A stretch of DNA of 64,000 bases from Cyprinodon diabolis (GCA_030533445.1 CM060066.1:2441749-2505748); one strand, 5' to 3'; positions 44,501 to 52,835 are shown, counted from the stretch's first letter. The notes: generated by a model not told the origin, from the letters alone. Numbers and translations: made by a program.

Positions 44501-47500
44501 GTCTCCAGACGGCACAGAGCAGGCTGCTGGGTCTCCAGACAGCACAGAGCAGGCTGCTGGGTCTCCAGACGGCACAGAGCAGGCTCAGGGGTCTCCAGAC
44601 GGCACAGAGCAGGCTCAGGGGTCTCCAGACGGCACAGAGCGAGCTCAGGGGTCTCCAGACGGCACAGAGCGAGCTCAGGGGTCTCCAGCGCTAGGCTAAA
44701 CGGCCCGCTAATGGGCTCAGGAGTCTCCGGCGCTAGGCTAAACGGCCCGCTAATGGGCTCAGGAGTCTCCGGCGCTAGGCTAAACGGCCCGCTAATGGGC
44801 TCAGGAGTCTCTGGCGCTAGGCTAAACGGCCCGCTAATGGGCTCAGGAGTCTCTGGCGCTAGGCTAAACGGCCCGCTAATGGGCTCAGGAGTCTCTGGCG
44901 CTAGGCTAAACGGCCCGCTAATGGGCTCAGGAGTCTCTGGCGCTAGGCTAACCGCCCCGCTAATAGGCTCAGGTACTGGGGAAACTGCCCCGCTAATGGG
45001 CACTGGAGCTAGGGAATCTGGCCCTCTACTGGGCACTGGAGCTAGGGAATCTGGCCCTCTACTTGGCACTGGAGCTAGGGAAACTGGCCCTCTACTGGGC
45101 ACTGGAGCTAGGGAAACTGGCCCTCTACTGGGCACTGGAGCTAGGGAAACTGGCCCTCTACTGGGCACTGGAGCTAGGGAAACTGGCCCTATACTGGGCA
45201 CTGGAGCTAGGGAAACTGGCCCTCTAATGGGCACTGGAGCTAGAGAAACTGGCCCGTTAATGGGCACTGGAGCTAGGGAAACTGGACCTCTAATGGGCAC
45301 TGGAGCTAGGGAAACTGGACCGTTAATGGGCACTGGAGCTAGGGAAACTGGACCGTTAATGGGCACTGGAGCTAGGGAAACTGGACCGTTAATGGGTTCT
45401 GAAGCTGATGGGGGTGGCAGGAAAAGGAAAAGATCTTCCCTCTCCCCATAAAAGAAGGTCCATAATTGAGACTCCTCAATATGGGGAGCTCTGACTGTAG
45501 GGGGTGTAATAATGAGTTTCTTTAAGGATGGGGCTAGTTGTTGGTCATGGAGGTGATGACTGAGATTTAGGGAGAAACTGACCTGGTTATAAGGGGAGCT
45601 AAGGCTGGCAGCTGGCTGACCCATGGGAGTGGAGGCGTCAGGCTGACCCGCCGGAGAGGGAGTGGAGGCGTCAGGCTGACCCGCCGGAGAGGGAGTGGAG
45701 GTGTCAGGCTGACCCGCCGGAGGGGGAGTGGTGGCGTCAGGCTGACCCGCCGGAGAGGGAGTGGTGGCGTCAGGCTGACCCGCCGGAGAGGGAGTGGTGG
45801 CGTCAGGTTGACCTGCCGGAGAGGGAGTGGATTTCCTCCCCCGGCGGCGCTTACGCCTGGAGGAGGCAGACGGCATGGGGGGACCAACAGCTGGTGAAGG
45901 TGTTGGAACTGGACCGGAGGCGATTGACAGCAGGGTAGGAAGGAGATGAAGAGATGGTTTGGGTGGTGGAGGTCTGCTGAAGAGCTGGGCGCTGGCTGCT
46001 TGGTGGTTCCACTCCAACTCTTCAAACAGTTCAGATAATACTGGGGGAGAAATGAGTGTGGAGTTTGAGAGGAGAATCTGTTTAAGTTGACTAGTTGCAC
46101 TCACCCTCTTCCAAGGCGGTGTGAGGTTGGATGTTGAGTCCAGAGTATTGCCTAGATTGAGGAAAAAGTCCCTCAGGGTGTCCAGACTGGGCTCTGCTGG
46201 GTCCATCTTGGTTGGTTCCTAATGTCAGGGTTTGGTTGTGGTAGAGGACCCAAATGCAGAGGCAGAGAGGCTGAGGAGATTTCTTGGTAGTTTAATGGGG
46301 CAAAAACAGTAACAAAGGCAGGAATGCAAAAATCCAAACAATAATCAAAGCAAACCAGAACTATGGAGACATCTGGGGGAAACCAAACACGAGGAGCCAG
46401 GGAGAGACGAGGAACATGGACAACAGCACGGGAGGACAGCAAAGACAAGGAACCAACAAAGAGTGAGAGCAGAGGGAGAGCATAAATAGCAGAGAGAGAC
46501 AAAGGGAGGGTTAACGAGCTGACAAGGAACAGGTGTGAGAGGAGACAACGAGGGAGCCAAGGGGAAAGGAACATACACACACAAGAGGGCAAAAGAGGAC
46601 AACAGAAAAACATGAGAACTAATATAAATCTAGAAATACAACAAAACTGGAATTAAACCAATAAATCTAGAAAACAAGGAGCAAAGAAAAGAACAGCAGA
46701 ACCAAGACCATGACATTAGCTGATTGGCCTATGTTGGTGATAGACGGGCCAAATAAACCAATCAGATCAACGAAGCATATGAAGTACTAACAGAGCGACA
46801 ACGAAAACACAACCACAAGCCAGGCTACTTTTGCCGAAACCAGTCGGGAGAAGAGCAAAAACATCTTTTCCTCTGAGAAAAGCCTCCAGAGCAGTGTTTT
46901 TCTCTTCTTTCAGTGAAGAAATACTCTGTAATTCCGATAAAACTTGCTCGATAGCCACGATAACGCTAGTTTTATCGGCTGAAGCCGCCATTTTCTTTAG
47001 ACTGAACTGTCGCGCTTCTCAACCCGCCTCAAAGCCAACGCCGATTGGACGTTCGTTTGGTGAACTGCTCCAACTGATCTGCGAGTGAAACCTTGAAAGC
47101 TCGCGAGATCAGGATGGTCTCACGAGGCTAGGTAAGGAGCCCTTCATTTGATTCAGCCATGTTGGAGCAGGGATGCCCCTAAAACCTGCAGGACAGTAGG
47201 TCTAAAGGACAAGGGTTGGAGACCCCCGATTTAGAGAAAAGGTTGAAAACAAAATTTTTTGTTCCTCCTAACCTCATTGATCTTGATGGTCCTAAAGGCA
47301 GACGGTGGAAAAAGTGGATTTCAGCAACTTCAGCTCCAGTGTCGTCACAGGGACGGAGATGAGGGTCATCTGGGCCTGGATTCCTGAACGCTTTGCTCTT
47401 TTCAGCCCCGTTCGATTGTTTCATACGGCAGAACATGGAAGAGATCTTTCTTCGTAAGCAACCTTCCTTCACTACATTGATCCTAAACAAAAGTTTTCTT

Positions 47501-50500
47501 GAAGACAATATTACAAATAAGTTCAACCTTTTCTAAAAAGCCTGTTGTTGGGCATAAACACCTACTGGAGAATTCCTCTTTTGTTGCACTCACGTGTAGG
47601 TAGTTGGGGATACAGTGGGGCAAAAAAGTATTTAGTCAGCCACCAATAGTGCAAGTTCTCCCACTTAAAAAGATGAGAGAGGCCGGTAATATTCTTCATA
47701 GATATACCTCAACTATGAGAGACAAAATGAGAAAAAAAAATCCAGAAAATCACATTGTCTGATTTTTAAAGAATTTATTTGCAAAATATGGTGGAAAATA
47801 AGTATTTGGTCAGTTACAAACAAGCAAGGTTTCTGGCTCTCACAGACCTGTAACTTCTTCTGTAAGAGGCTCCTCTGTCCTCCACTCGTTACCTTCATTA
47901 ATGGCACCTGTTTGAACCCGTTATCAGTATAAAAGACACCTGTCCACAACCTCAAACAGTCACACTCTAAACTCCACCATGGCCAAAACTAGAGAGCTGT
48001 CAAAGGACACCCGAAACAAAATTATAGACCCGCACCAGGCTGGGAAGTCTGAATCTGCAATAGGTAAACAGCTTGGTGTGAAGAAATCAACTGTGGGATA
48101 AATTATTAGAAAATGGAAAACATACAAGACCACTGATAATCTTCCTCGATCTGGGGCTCCTCGCAAGATCTCACCCCGTGGGGTCAAAATGATCACAAGA
48201 ACGGTGAGTAAAAATCCCAGAACCACACGGGGGGACCTAGTGAATGACCTGCAGAGAGCTGGGACCAAAGTAACAAAGGCTACCATCAGTAACACACTAC
48301 GCCGCCAGGGACTGAAATCCTGCAGTGCCAGACGTGTCCCCCTGCTTAAACCAGCACATGTCAAGGCCCGTCTCAAGTTTGCTAAAGAGCATTTGGATGA
48401 TCCAGACGATGACTGGGAGAATATCATATGGTCAGATGAAACCAAAATAGAACTTTTTGGTAAAAACTCTACTCGTCGTGTTTGGAGGAGAGAGAATGCT
48501 GAGTTGCATCCAAAGAACACCATACCTACAGTGAAGCATGGGGGTGGAAACATCATCCTTTGGGGCTGTTTTTCTGCTAAGGGACCAGGACGACTGATCC
48601 GTGTGAAGGAAAGAATGAATGGGGCCATGTATCGTCAAATTTTGAGTGAAAACCTCCTTCCATCAGCAAGGGCAATGAAGATGAAACATGGCTGGGTCTT
48701 TCAGCATGACAATGATCCCAAACACACCGCCCGGGTAACGAAGGAGTGGCTTCGTAAGAAGCATTTCAAGGTCCTGGAGTGGCCTAGCCAGTCTCCAGAT
48801 CTCAACCCCATAGAAAATCTTTGGAGGGAGTTGAAAGTCCGTGTTGCCCAGCGACAGCCCCAGAACATCACTGCTCTAGAGGAGATCTGCATGGAGGAAT
48901 GGGCCAAAATACCAGCAACAGTGTGTGAAAACCTTGTGAAGACTTACAGAAAACGTTTGATCTCTGTCATTGCCAACAAAGGGTATATAACAAAGTATTG
49001 AGATGAACTTTTGTTATTGACCAAATACTTATTTTCCACCATATTTTGCAAATAAATTCTTTAAAAATCAGACAATGTGATTTTCTGGATTTTTTTTCCT
49101 CATTTTGTCTCTCATAGTTGAGGTATATCTATGATGAAAATTACCGGTCTCTCTCATGTTTTTGAGTGGGAGAACTTGCACTATTGGTGGCTGACTAAAT
49201 ACTTTTTTGCCCCACTGTAGATACCACTGACTGGTCGTGTATTTACACTATCAACATGTTTGCCTTGACTTTAAACATTGCATCATTAGCAAGTCCAAAA
49301 TGAAAAACATTACACCAGTCACATGTTTAAAAAGCCATTATAAGAAGTTGTGTATATTGGCTTGATGTGGAAAAAAGTAGTGTTGCACCGATACCGATAC
49401 CAGTATCGGACGGGGCCCCAATACTGCCCTAAAATGGTGGTATCGGTATCGGCGAGTACCAACAAATAGGGCACCGATACCATTTTGAGAGCCAAAAGTT
49501 TATTCAACTATTGTCACCCATCCTGGTAGGCAATAAAAAGTTCTACTGGATTCACTTTGTATTAGATTTTTTCCTGCTTCACAAAAGTAGACAGCAGCTT
49601 GACAAAGCCATGATGGCAATTATTTTACATTATTATGGTATCGGTATCGGCCGATACTGCACAGCCAGGTATCGGTATCGGGGCCAAAAAATGGCATTGG
49701 CGCAACACTAGAAAAAAGTCGGGCGGATAGGTAAAATGACTGATGACTTTGTTTTCCTTTGCATCTCTTTTAGATTGTATTCACGTGTTGAAGGACATGA
49801 GCCAGTGGTTCTCATCGTTAAGACAATGGATGAAGAGGTAATCATTTACAGCGATAAGCAACAAACTGAGAAGTTTCCTTTAAGCTAAAATGTACATAGT
49901 TATGGCTGCGTGTCTTTATAATATTGCTTATATTAAACTGAGATGACTCCTTTCACAGGTTTTTGGAGCTTTCTTGTCAACGGATTTGATAGAACGGCGG
50001 AATCATGACTCTCAGGGACTTACGTATTTTGGAACTGGTGAATGTTTTGTTTTCACGGTAAGCCACCTTCATGACTTTGCATCTACCGAGGTTTGATCTG
50101 TGCTAATTTAATTGAACTATAACTAACAAACATGAAAGGTGAGCAAGGCTACTCCTGCAATGTAAAGTCAATGTCAATTCAAAGGCCAGAGAGAGGATTC
50201 CGCTCCGCTCCAGTTCACTCCGATGCGCTCACAACAATCAAAGTCAATGGAATAGACTTTATTTAAATTCATTTTTGACTTAAAACCTAGGTCGATGCCT
50301 ATGCTGTAGTCTGTGCCTATAATCTGTTATAGTCTGTTTCAATTTTACCACGGAATTGGCGAAACGAGGATTGCATATTTTCTGATTAAAATTGGGATAA
50401 CATATCAAAAAAACATACACTAACTATACTTAAAATCGTAAGGAAACGGCTGTTCCAAACATTGCATTTCCGAATTCTCCTGATTGGTGCACGACTTTAC

Positions 50501-51850
50501 ATGAGTGAATAAAGTGAATGTGATTGGTCGATTATCAAGGGGGCGGGATTGTTGTGGCGGAAGGTTCGCAAGCTAGTTTGGTTGTGGCCGATTTGTGGGA
50601 AGCATCTTGCTAACCAGTTAGCAACTTAGTGCTAGCAGGTTCCCAATGGGAAATTCCATTGGGACCAAGTAGCACTAAATTGGTGACTTAGAAACTATTC
50701 TGTCAAGGAACGCTATGGACAGCGGAAACATGCAAGAGGAGGAGAGTTTAGTGTCGGAGGTCGTGGATGAGTCTCCTCCGTCATCCATTTTTTATTTAGA
50801 GGAGGAAAGCGGGGACGAAGATGTTGTGGAAGAGGACGCCAGTATCTAATTGTGAAGTTTAAAAATGCACATAATTTCCTAAGTGATATTACGAGATTCT
50901 TACCACTTTATTATTGTAATTTTATTACTATTCTATTTGCGACTTTATTTCGTAATGTCACGACTTTATTCTCATAATTTTATGACTTTATTCTGGTAAC
51001 GTTACGACTTTATTCTTGTAATTTTATGACTTTATTCTTGTAACGTTATGCCTTTATTCTCATAATTTTATGACTTTTTTCTCGTAATGTTATGACTTTA
51101 TTTCTCAAAAAAAAAATAAAAATAAAAATCTCTAGCCTGGCCCTAATACTTATTAATATTATAGAACTAATCTGGATGTAAATTTATGAAAATAAAATAT
51201 TAACATCTTTAAACCTTTTAGAGCAGCCTTATGATGCCCTATATATGATTGCACAGAATGCCTTTCATGATTTAGAGTTTTAACCAAAATGTACCAACTG
51301 TTTCAGCTGCGGCCCGACATGGAGCGCTACCAACGGGCTATGATCAACATTATGACCAGAATAGTGTCTCCTCAGCAACCTGGAGCTGAAGGCAGCTCCT
51401 CCTCTCAGCTCGCCACTGAAACTCTCAGCTGTCCGTCTGGGACTCCCCAGAACCCCGCCTTCCTGACCGTCCCCCTCACTGCTCCACTAGATCATCCCAG
51501 AACAGCAAAAGAGGCCAAAAGACCAAAGGAACAAGATGCCTCAAAGTTCATTGCAGGGGATGACAGTCAGCTCATCATCGGTATGTCGTTTACACATGCA
51601 GACAGAATCATGTTAAAGATGAACCAATCCCTATTGTTGCGTCCTGATGACATCACTCATATGTCATATTTCAGGTGGTGACGGCGGCCATGCTATCTGT
51701 TTGCGGGAAAAATTAGAGGAAGGAATCTCTGAGACTTGTGAAACATTCAGCAGCGACCCACTCTGCAAGGGACATTTCCAGATCCATTCTCTGGAAGTAT
51801 GGGGAATTCAGAACTCCATCAACCTGTCTCACAGTGTTCCTTCTCAGTAG
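32410..51850 (+). CDS. TBC1D24-like TBC/TLDc protein, 11 coding exons
   Basis: TBC1D24-family proteins act on synaptic and endosomal vesicle traffic; their TBC fold binds phosphoinositides and the TLDc domain is linked to oxidative-stress protection. Eleven exons keep one frame (2151 nt, 716 residues): 32410-32558, 33536-33741, 34059-34314, 34403-34516, 41522-41938, 42023-42262, 47298-47453, 49774-49837, 49959-50057, 51307-51580 and 51675-51850. The TBC domain spans about 175-410 ([29 protein letters not shown]). The TLDc domain spans about 465-716 ([48 protein letters not shown]). An Arg at 179 matches the position I recall as Arg40 in human TBC1D24. Oddities are a Ser/Arg-rich N-terminal extension of about 150 residues and only about half-identity to the human protein as recalled, so it may be a fish paralog. 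Confidence 0.9.
32608..33419. mobile_element. hAT-like element, 812 bp, TSD CTTCTAAT
   Basis: Ends CAGGGGGGATT and AATCCGCCCCTA with an 8-bp duplication CTTCTAAT at 32600-32607 and 33420-33427. It lies in intron 1 of the TBC1D24-like gene and carries the 'gccaacttagcgctttagtc' unit also seen at 874-1262 and 5270. No transposase is encoded. Confidence 0.82.
33536..33741 (+). CDS. tbc1d24-like coding exon 2
   Basis: Acceptor TTTAG; encodes [20 protein letters not shown] and then a Lys-rich stretch ([19 protein letters not shown]). Donor GTACGG after a single G. It is part of the N-terminal extension and is predicted to be disordered. Confidence 0.75.
33786..34007. mobile_element. hAT-like MITE, 222 bp
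   Basis: CAGGGGTGGGCAATTCCA at the left and CGCCCACCCCTG at the right are inverse. Flanks CTCTAAGG and CTCTAAGC agree at 7 of 8 bases. It lies in intron 2. Confidence 0.7.
34059..34314 (+). CDS. tbc1d24-like coding exon 3
   Basis: Acceptor TTTAG; encodes [20 protein letters not shown], then the helix before the TBC domain and its start, [20 protein letters not shown]. Donor GTGAAC. Confidence 0.88.
34403..34516 (+). CDS. tbc1d24-like coding exon 4
   Basis: Encodes [20 protein letters not shown] and then [11 protein letters not shown], within the TBC domain. Acceptor GCAG, donor GTAATT. Confidence 0.9.
34699..35214 (+). mobile_element. IS3EU-like MITE, 516 bp, TSD GGTCTT
   Basis: Long inverted ends (GGTGGCCCTGAGGTGCAAAC and its near-inverse), plus inner inverted blocks around 'cctaccggaaaaggtagg' and 'gacgacggcgccgtttgacc'. 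Exact 6-bp duplication GGTCTT at 34693-34698 and 35215-35220. It holds a transposase-type HTH frame (34887). The superfamily is inferred from the HTH sequence and the 6-bp duplication. It lies in intron 4. Confidence 0.7.
34887..35138 (+). pseudogene. HTH domain of a rve-type transposase, truncated
   Basis: [20 protein letters not shown], then [20 protein letters not shown], then [17 protein letters not shown]. This is the N-terminal helix-turn-helix pattern, ending in RRRN, that precedes the integrase core in a family of animal transposases. The frame then runs into the right inverted arm. No catalytic domain remains. Confidence 0.55.
36133..39193 (-). pseudogene. L2 ORF2: endonuclease-reverse transcriptase, broken
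   Basis: The product would nick target DNA and copy the LINE RNA. The APE-type endonuclease is visible as [27 protein letters not shown] and LSDHFLI. The reverse transcriptase follows with [42 protein letters not shown] and YADDTQLYL. The C-terminal tail ends [20 protein letters not shown]. It has in-frame stops at 37166-37168 and 36998-37000 and a frameshift just upstream of 36903, between YADD and DIKTWM. It therefore cannot make a full protein. Confidence 0.9.
39203..39433 (-). pseudogene. L2 ORF1 esterase domain, C-terminal fragment
   Basis: The 76-codon frame reads [20 protein letters not shown], then [19 protein letters not shown]. The DGIHP pattern matches the Asp-His end of an SGNH/GDSL esterase, as found in ORF1 of several CR1/L2-group LINEs. 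It stops 9 bases before the ORF2 ATG. The 5' part is missing. Confidence 0.65.
40183..40315 (+). mobile_element. L2 LINE 3' terminal fragment
   Basis: The last ~130 bp of the L2 3' UTR ('gagtcgatgcaatcagctgg' to 'aactgaatagaat'), plus strand, in intron 4. Confidence 0.8.
40316..41521. other. Intron 4 sequence, SINE scrap only
   Basis: No gene. A scrap at about 40646-40676 ('ggttctgggttcgattccc') matches the B-box part of the SINE at 19735. No tRNA acceptor or D arm is present. Confidence 0.4.
41522..41938 (+). CDS. tbc1d24-like coding exon 5 (TBC core)
   Basis: The largest TBC exon, beginning [20 protein letters not shown]. It contains the DEAECF, SCMTFGD and [12 protein letters not shown] motifs of the family. 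The preceding intron of about 7 kb holds the L2 LINE. Confidence 0.95.
42023..42262 (+). CDS. tbc1d24-like coding exon 6
   Basis: Encodes [20 protein letters not shown] and ends STHQK plus AG. It includes [20 protein letters not shown], the end of the TBC fold. Donor GTATGT. Confidence 0.93.
42829..43321 (-). repeat. 3' LTR of the cassette
   Basis: 493 bp, identical in the comparison I could make by eye to 46223-46715, including the open frames it contains. Confidence 0.88.
43322..43335 (-). promoter_or_regulatory. Polypurine tract
   Basis: Minus-strand TAAGTGGGGGGCAC directly before the 3' LTR, the place and composition expected for plus-strand priming in reverse transcription. The ORF stop codon is the TAA at its edge. 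Confidence 0.7.
43333..46206 (-). CDS. 957-residue repeat-rich ORF of the LTR cassette
   Basis: Function unknown. The first ~120 residues ([39 protein letters not shown]) are non-repetitive and gag-like in position only. A basic stretch RRKRRRGRK follows, then tandem blocks: [11 protein letters not shown] (about 7), a unique segment ([35 protein letters not shown]), [11 protein letters not shown] type (about 13), [14 protein letters not shown] (about 7), ALCRLETPE (about 8), [12 protein letters not shown] and relatives (over 15), [10 protein letters not shown] (about 5) and [13 protein letters not shown] (about 5). No protease, RT or zinc knuckle was seen. The start lies 16 bases inside the 5' LTR; the stop lies at the polypurine tract. 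An open frame this long across non-repetitive parts argues for real coding. Other frames in the repeats are shadows. Confidence 0.65.
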   Translation of the reverse strand: MDPAEPSLDTLRDFFLNLGNTLDSTSNLTPPWKRVSATSQLKQILLSNSTLISPPVLSELFEELEWNHQAASAQLFSRPPPPKPSLHLLPTLLSIASGPVPTPSPAVGPPMPSASSRRKRRRGRKSTPSPAGQPDATTPSPAGQPDATTPSPAGQPDATTPPPAGQPDTSTPSPAGQPDASTPSPAGQPDASTPMGQPAASLSSPYNQVSFSLNLSHHLHDQQLAPSLKKLIITPPTVRAPHIEESQLWTFFYGEREDLFLFLPPPSASEPINGPVSLAPVPINGPVSLAPVPINGPVSLAPVPIRGPVSLAPVPINGPVSLAPVPIRGPVSLAPVPSIGPVSLAPVPSRGPVSLAPVPSRGPVSLAPVPSRGPVSLAPVPSRGPDSLAPVPSRGPDSLAPVPISGAVSPVPEPISGAVSLAPETPEPISGPFSLAPETPEPISGPFSLAPETPEPISGPFSLAPETPEPISGPFSLAPETPEPISGPFSLAPETPEPISGPFSLALETPELALCRLETPELALCRLETPEPALCRLETPEPALCRLETQQPALCCLETQQPALCRLETPELALLLPETPDVEPQSVVSPVPEVEPQSVVSPVPDVEPQSAGSSVPVQEPQVVVSYEPVPEPQSVVSPVPDVEPQSARSSVPVREPQVAVSYEPVPGPRSVVPSVPDPEPRSAGSPDPEPQSAGSPVPDPEPQSAGSPVPDPEPQSAGSPVPDPEPQSAGSPVPDPEPQSAGSPVPVLEPQSAGSPVPVLEPQSAVASGGVPEPQSAVPSETVSAVPSETVAKLLKLRRRPLSFQRLRRRPPRFLRLRRRPPRFLRLRRRPPRFLRLRRRPPRFLRQRRRRRRRPPEHLPRLRPRGRPPERLPRLRPRGRPPERLPRLRPRGRPPETLRRLRPRGRPPETLRCPRPPWVGCFWTLFCFRALLPGSPSAHPGWVVFVSGHFRASGIRP
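46223..46715 (-). repeat. 5' LTR of the cassette
   Basis: 493 bp. On the minus strand it starts TGTCATGGTCTTGG and ends AAACCCTGACA. It includes a TATTTATG TATA-like word near its middle. The sixteen bases between it and the ORF ATG do not contain a convincing tRNA primer-binding site. Confidence 0.88.
46767..46991 (-). pseudogene. RecQ-like helicase N-terminal fragment
   Basis: [20 protein letters not shown], then [20 protein letters not shown] and TGFGKSS. This is the start of a superfamily 2 helicase, with a Walker A-like LPTGFGKS. It loses similarity right after the motif. It lies in the sequence into which the LTR cassette inserted and has no further helicase motifs. It is probably a gene or exon fragment carried by a DNA transposon. 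Confidence 0.55.
47298..47453 (+). CDS. tbc1d24-like coding exon 7 (start of TLDc)
   Basis: Acceptor AAAG at 47296-47297; reads [20 protein letters not shown], then [17 protein letters not shown]. The [11 protein letters not shown] match to human IWSWVPERFAL and the exact phase on both sides support it. Donor GTAAGC. Confidence 0.88.
47613..49217 (+). mobile_element. Tc1/mariner element, 1605 bp, long TIRs
   Basis: The left end CAGTGGGGCAAAAAAGTATT and its inverse at the right form inverted repeats of about 200 bp. TA dinucleotides flank both ends (47611-47612 and 49218-49219). It contains one transposase frame with a single stop. It lies in intron 7 of the TBC1D24-like gene, same strand. 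It is a different Tc1 family from the element at 7454. Confidence 0.92.
47979..49001 (+). pseudogene. Tc1 transposase with one nonsense codon
   Basis: Starts [16 protein letters not shown] with an N-terminal HTH. At codon 41 the frame reads TAA (48099-48101), in KSTVG-stop-IIRKWK. Downstream the frame is open to 49001. It has the second HTH, and the catalytic D in [13 protein letters not shown] in [11 protein letters not shown] and E in DLNPIENLW with 34-residue spacing. Total length would be 340 residues, normal for Tc1. Apart from the one stop it looks complete. Confidence 0.9.
49378..49710. mobile_element. hAT MITE, 333 bp, TSD GAAAAAAG
   Basis: Ends TAGTGTTGCACCGATACC and GGCATTGGCGCAACACTA; exact 8-bp duplication GAAAAAAG at 49370-49377 and 49711-49718. 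Arms contain 'gtatcggtatcgg'. It lies in intron 7. Confidence 0.88.
49774..49837 (+). CDS. tbc1d24-like coding exon 8
   Basis: Sixty-four bases encoding [20 protein letters not shown] plus E. The GHEP motif is conserved in TLDc proteins. Donor GTAATC. Confidence 0.9.
49959..50057 (+). CDS. tbc1d24-like coding exon 9
   Basis: Encodes [20 protein letters not shown] and then [22 protein letters not shown] is the TLDc signature. Donor GTAAGC. Confidence 0.93.
50715..50849 (+). pseudogene. 44-residue acidic ORF, possible transposase start
   Basis: [20 protein letters not shown], then [20 protein letters not shown] and DASI-stop. The acidic, Ser-rich composition is common in N termini of piggyBac or other animal transposases. 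It follows 'ccgctccgctcc' repeat sequence at 50195 in intron 9. No further domain is present. It may also be chance. Confidence 0.3.
50895..51143. repeat. Tandem 'actttattctcgtaat' repeat
   Basis: About ten ~20-bp units of the type 'ttatgactttattctcgtaa', ending 'ctctagcctggccctaata'. It is related to 4637-5098. It lies in intron 9, close to exon 10. Confidence 0.75.
51307..51580 (+). CDS. tbc1d24-like coding exon 10
   Basis: Starts [12 protein letters not shown], followed by a Ser/Thr/Pro-rich loop and the [14 protein letters not shown] strand. Acceptor TTTCAG, donor GTATGT. Confidence 0.9.
51675..51850 (+). CDS. tbc1d24-like coding exon 11, stop
   Basis: Encodes [20 protein letters not shown], then [17 protein letters not shown], ending VPSQ and TAG at 51848-51850. 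EVWG is the usual TLDc end. Confidence 0.93.
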
Positions 51851-52053
51851 ACTTCCAAAACGAGCGCTAAAATCAGGGAACTTCTGTGACCAAAAGACTG
51901 TCTTTGCAATTCTTTTGAGATTGCTCTTACATTAGTCAATAACTGTGCAGTAAACACAAACTCACCCTGGTTCGTAGGTCATCAACTGAGGCTATTCACT
52001 ACCTTATTACTAAGTATTACTACATTTTTATTTTTGGATTTAAATTAATTCTA

Positions 52054-52502
52054 TTCAGTTTATTTCTATAGCTCCAATTCATATCATTTCATCTCAGGTT
52101 ACTTTCCAGTTCACCAGATCATCCAGTCAGATTGATTCAAAGTTTTCTATCTAAGGAAAACCAGCTGATTGCATCGACTCATTGACTCTTCAGCAATCCC
52201 TCATACTAAGCATGCTTGTAGCGACAGTGGAGAGGAAAAACTCCCTTTGAACAGGAAGAAACCTCCAGCAGAACCAGGCTCAGTGTGAGCGGCCATCTGC
52301 TGAGGCCCACTGGGGTTCAAGGAGACAGAAGCAGACATAGAAAAAGAAGCATAGATACAAAAGGCAACTGTCAACCAGCTCCACAGGCGGCCCCGTCCAG
52401 GAAACACACAGCCAGGCAGACGAGCTCCGAGCCAGCTCCCATGTCAGAGGATGAAGAGAGCACATCCAGTTAGTCACAGTCAGAGAAACAGGACTACACT
52501 GA
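52054..52502 (-). mobile_element. L2 LINE 3' UTR copy in the 3' UTR of tbc1d24-like
   Basis: Contains only L2 3' UTR; the 5' break is at 'aggactacact'. If the polyadenylation signal at 52830 is used, this copy is part of the TBC1D24-like mRNA. Confidence 0.82.
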
Positions 52503-52829
52503 AAAAGTAATAATTCATTCTTGCACTTCAAAGCTACTCAGGTGTATAGAGACCTTCATCCTCTTCGCTCATTGGTTTAGTTTCTGCCATCTGGCAAATG
52601 TTCCAATGGCAAAGAAAACCGCTGGAAGAAGACATATTATAATTTTTTTAACACGTCTGTAATTACAGAAATGTATTTGTTTTCTTTATATAATATGTCT
52701 GAACATATTCACGTCTAAAATTATACATTCATGTGTACATAGTGTTCCTGTTTTCCTGAAGTTTGTATATTTATTTCAGTACACCTGAAACTCAAGTCAT
52801 ATTCTTTGGTTTTGGACATAATCTTGGTC

Positions 52830-52835
52830 AATAAA
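52830..52835 (+). terminator. Candidate polyadenylation signal, tbc1d24-like
   Basis: AATAAA 980 bases after the stop codon, followed by a 'tgtgattctgatcat' stretch. It is the first clear one outside the L2 copy. Confidence 0.45.

Larger units (their letters stand above)
42829..46715 (-). mobile_element. LTR retroelement cassette, 3.9 kb, TSD TTAGC
   Basis: Two 493-bp direct repeats that look identical along their whole length bound a 2.9-kb interior. The exact 5-bp duplication TTAGC lies at 42824-42828 and 46716-46720. The LTRs have TG...CA ends. A polypurine tract abuts the 3' LTR on the minus strand. The interior is essentially one ORF of 957 codons; no protease, reverse transcriptase or integrase is present. 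It is therefore non-autonomous but recently inserted. It lies in intron 6 of the TBC1D24-like gene, in antisense. Confidence 0.88.
42305..47231. mobile_element. Host MITE-like repeat with nested insertions
   Basis: Inverse ends 'aggggtctccaaccctgg' at 42305 and 'caagggttggagacccccg' at about 47211-47229 bracket intron 6. Between them lie a helicase-gene fragment and the LTR cassette. Subtracting the cassette leaves about 1 kb. No matching 8-bp flanks were found, so the outer limits are tentative. Confidence 0.4.

Noticed and set aside
43954..45451. Plus-strand frames of 129-246 codons opposite the 957-codon ORF
   Set aside because: They lie only over the tandem repeats and stop at the unique segments, while the minus-strand frame runs through both.
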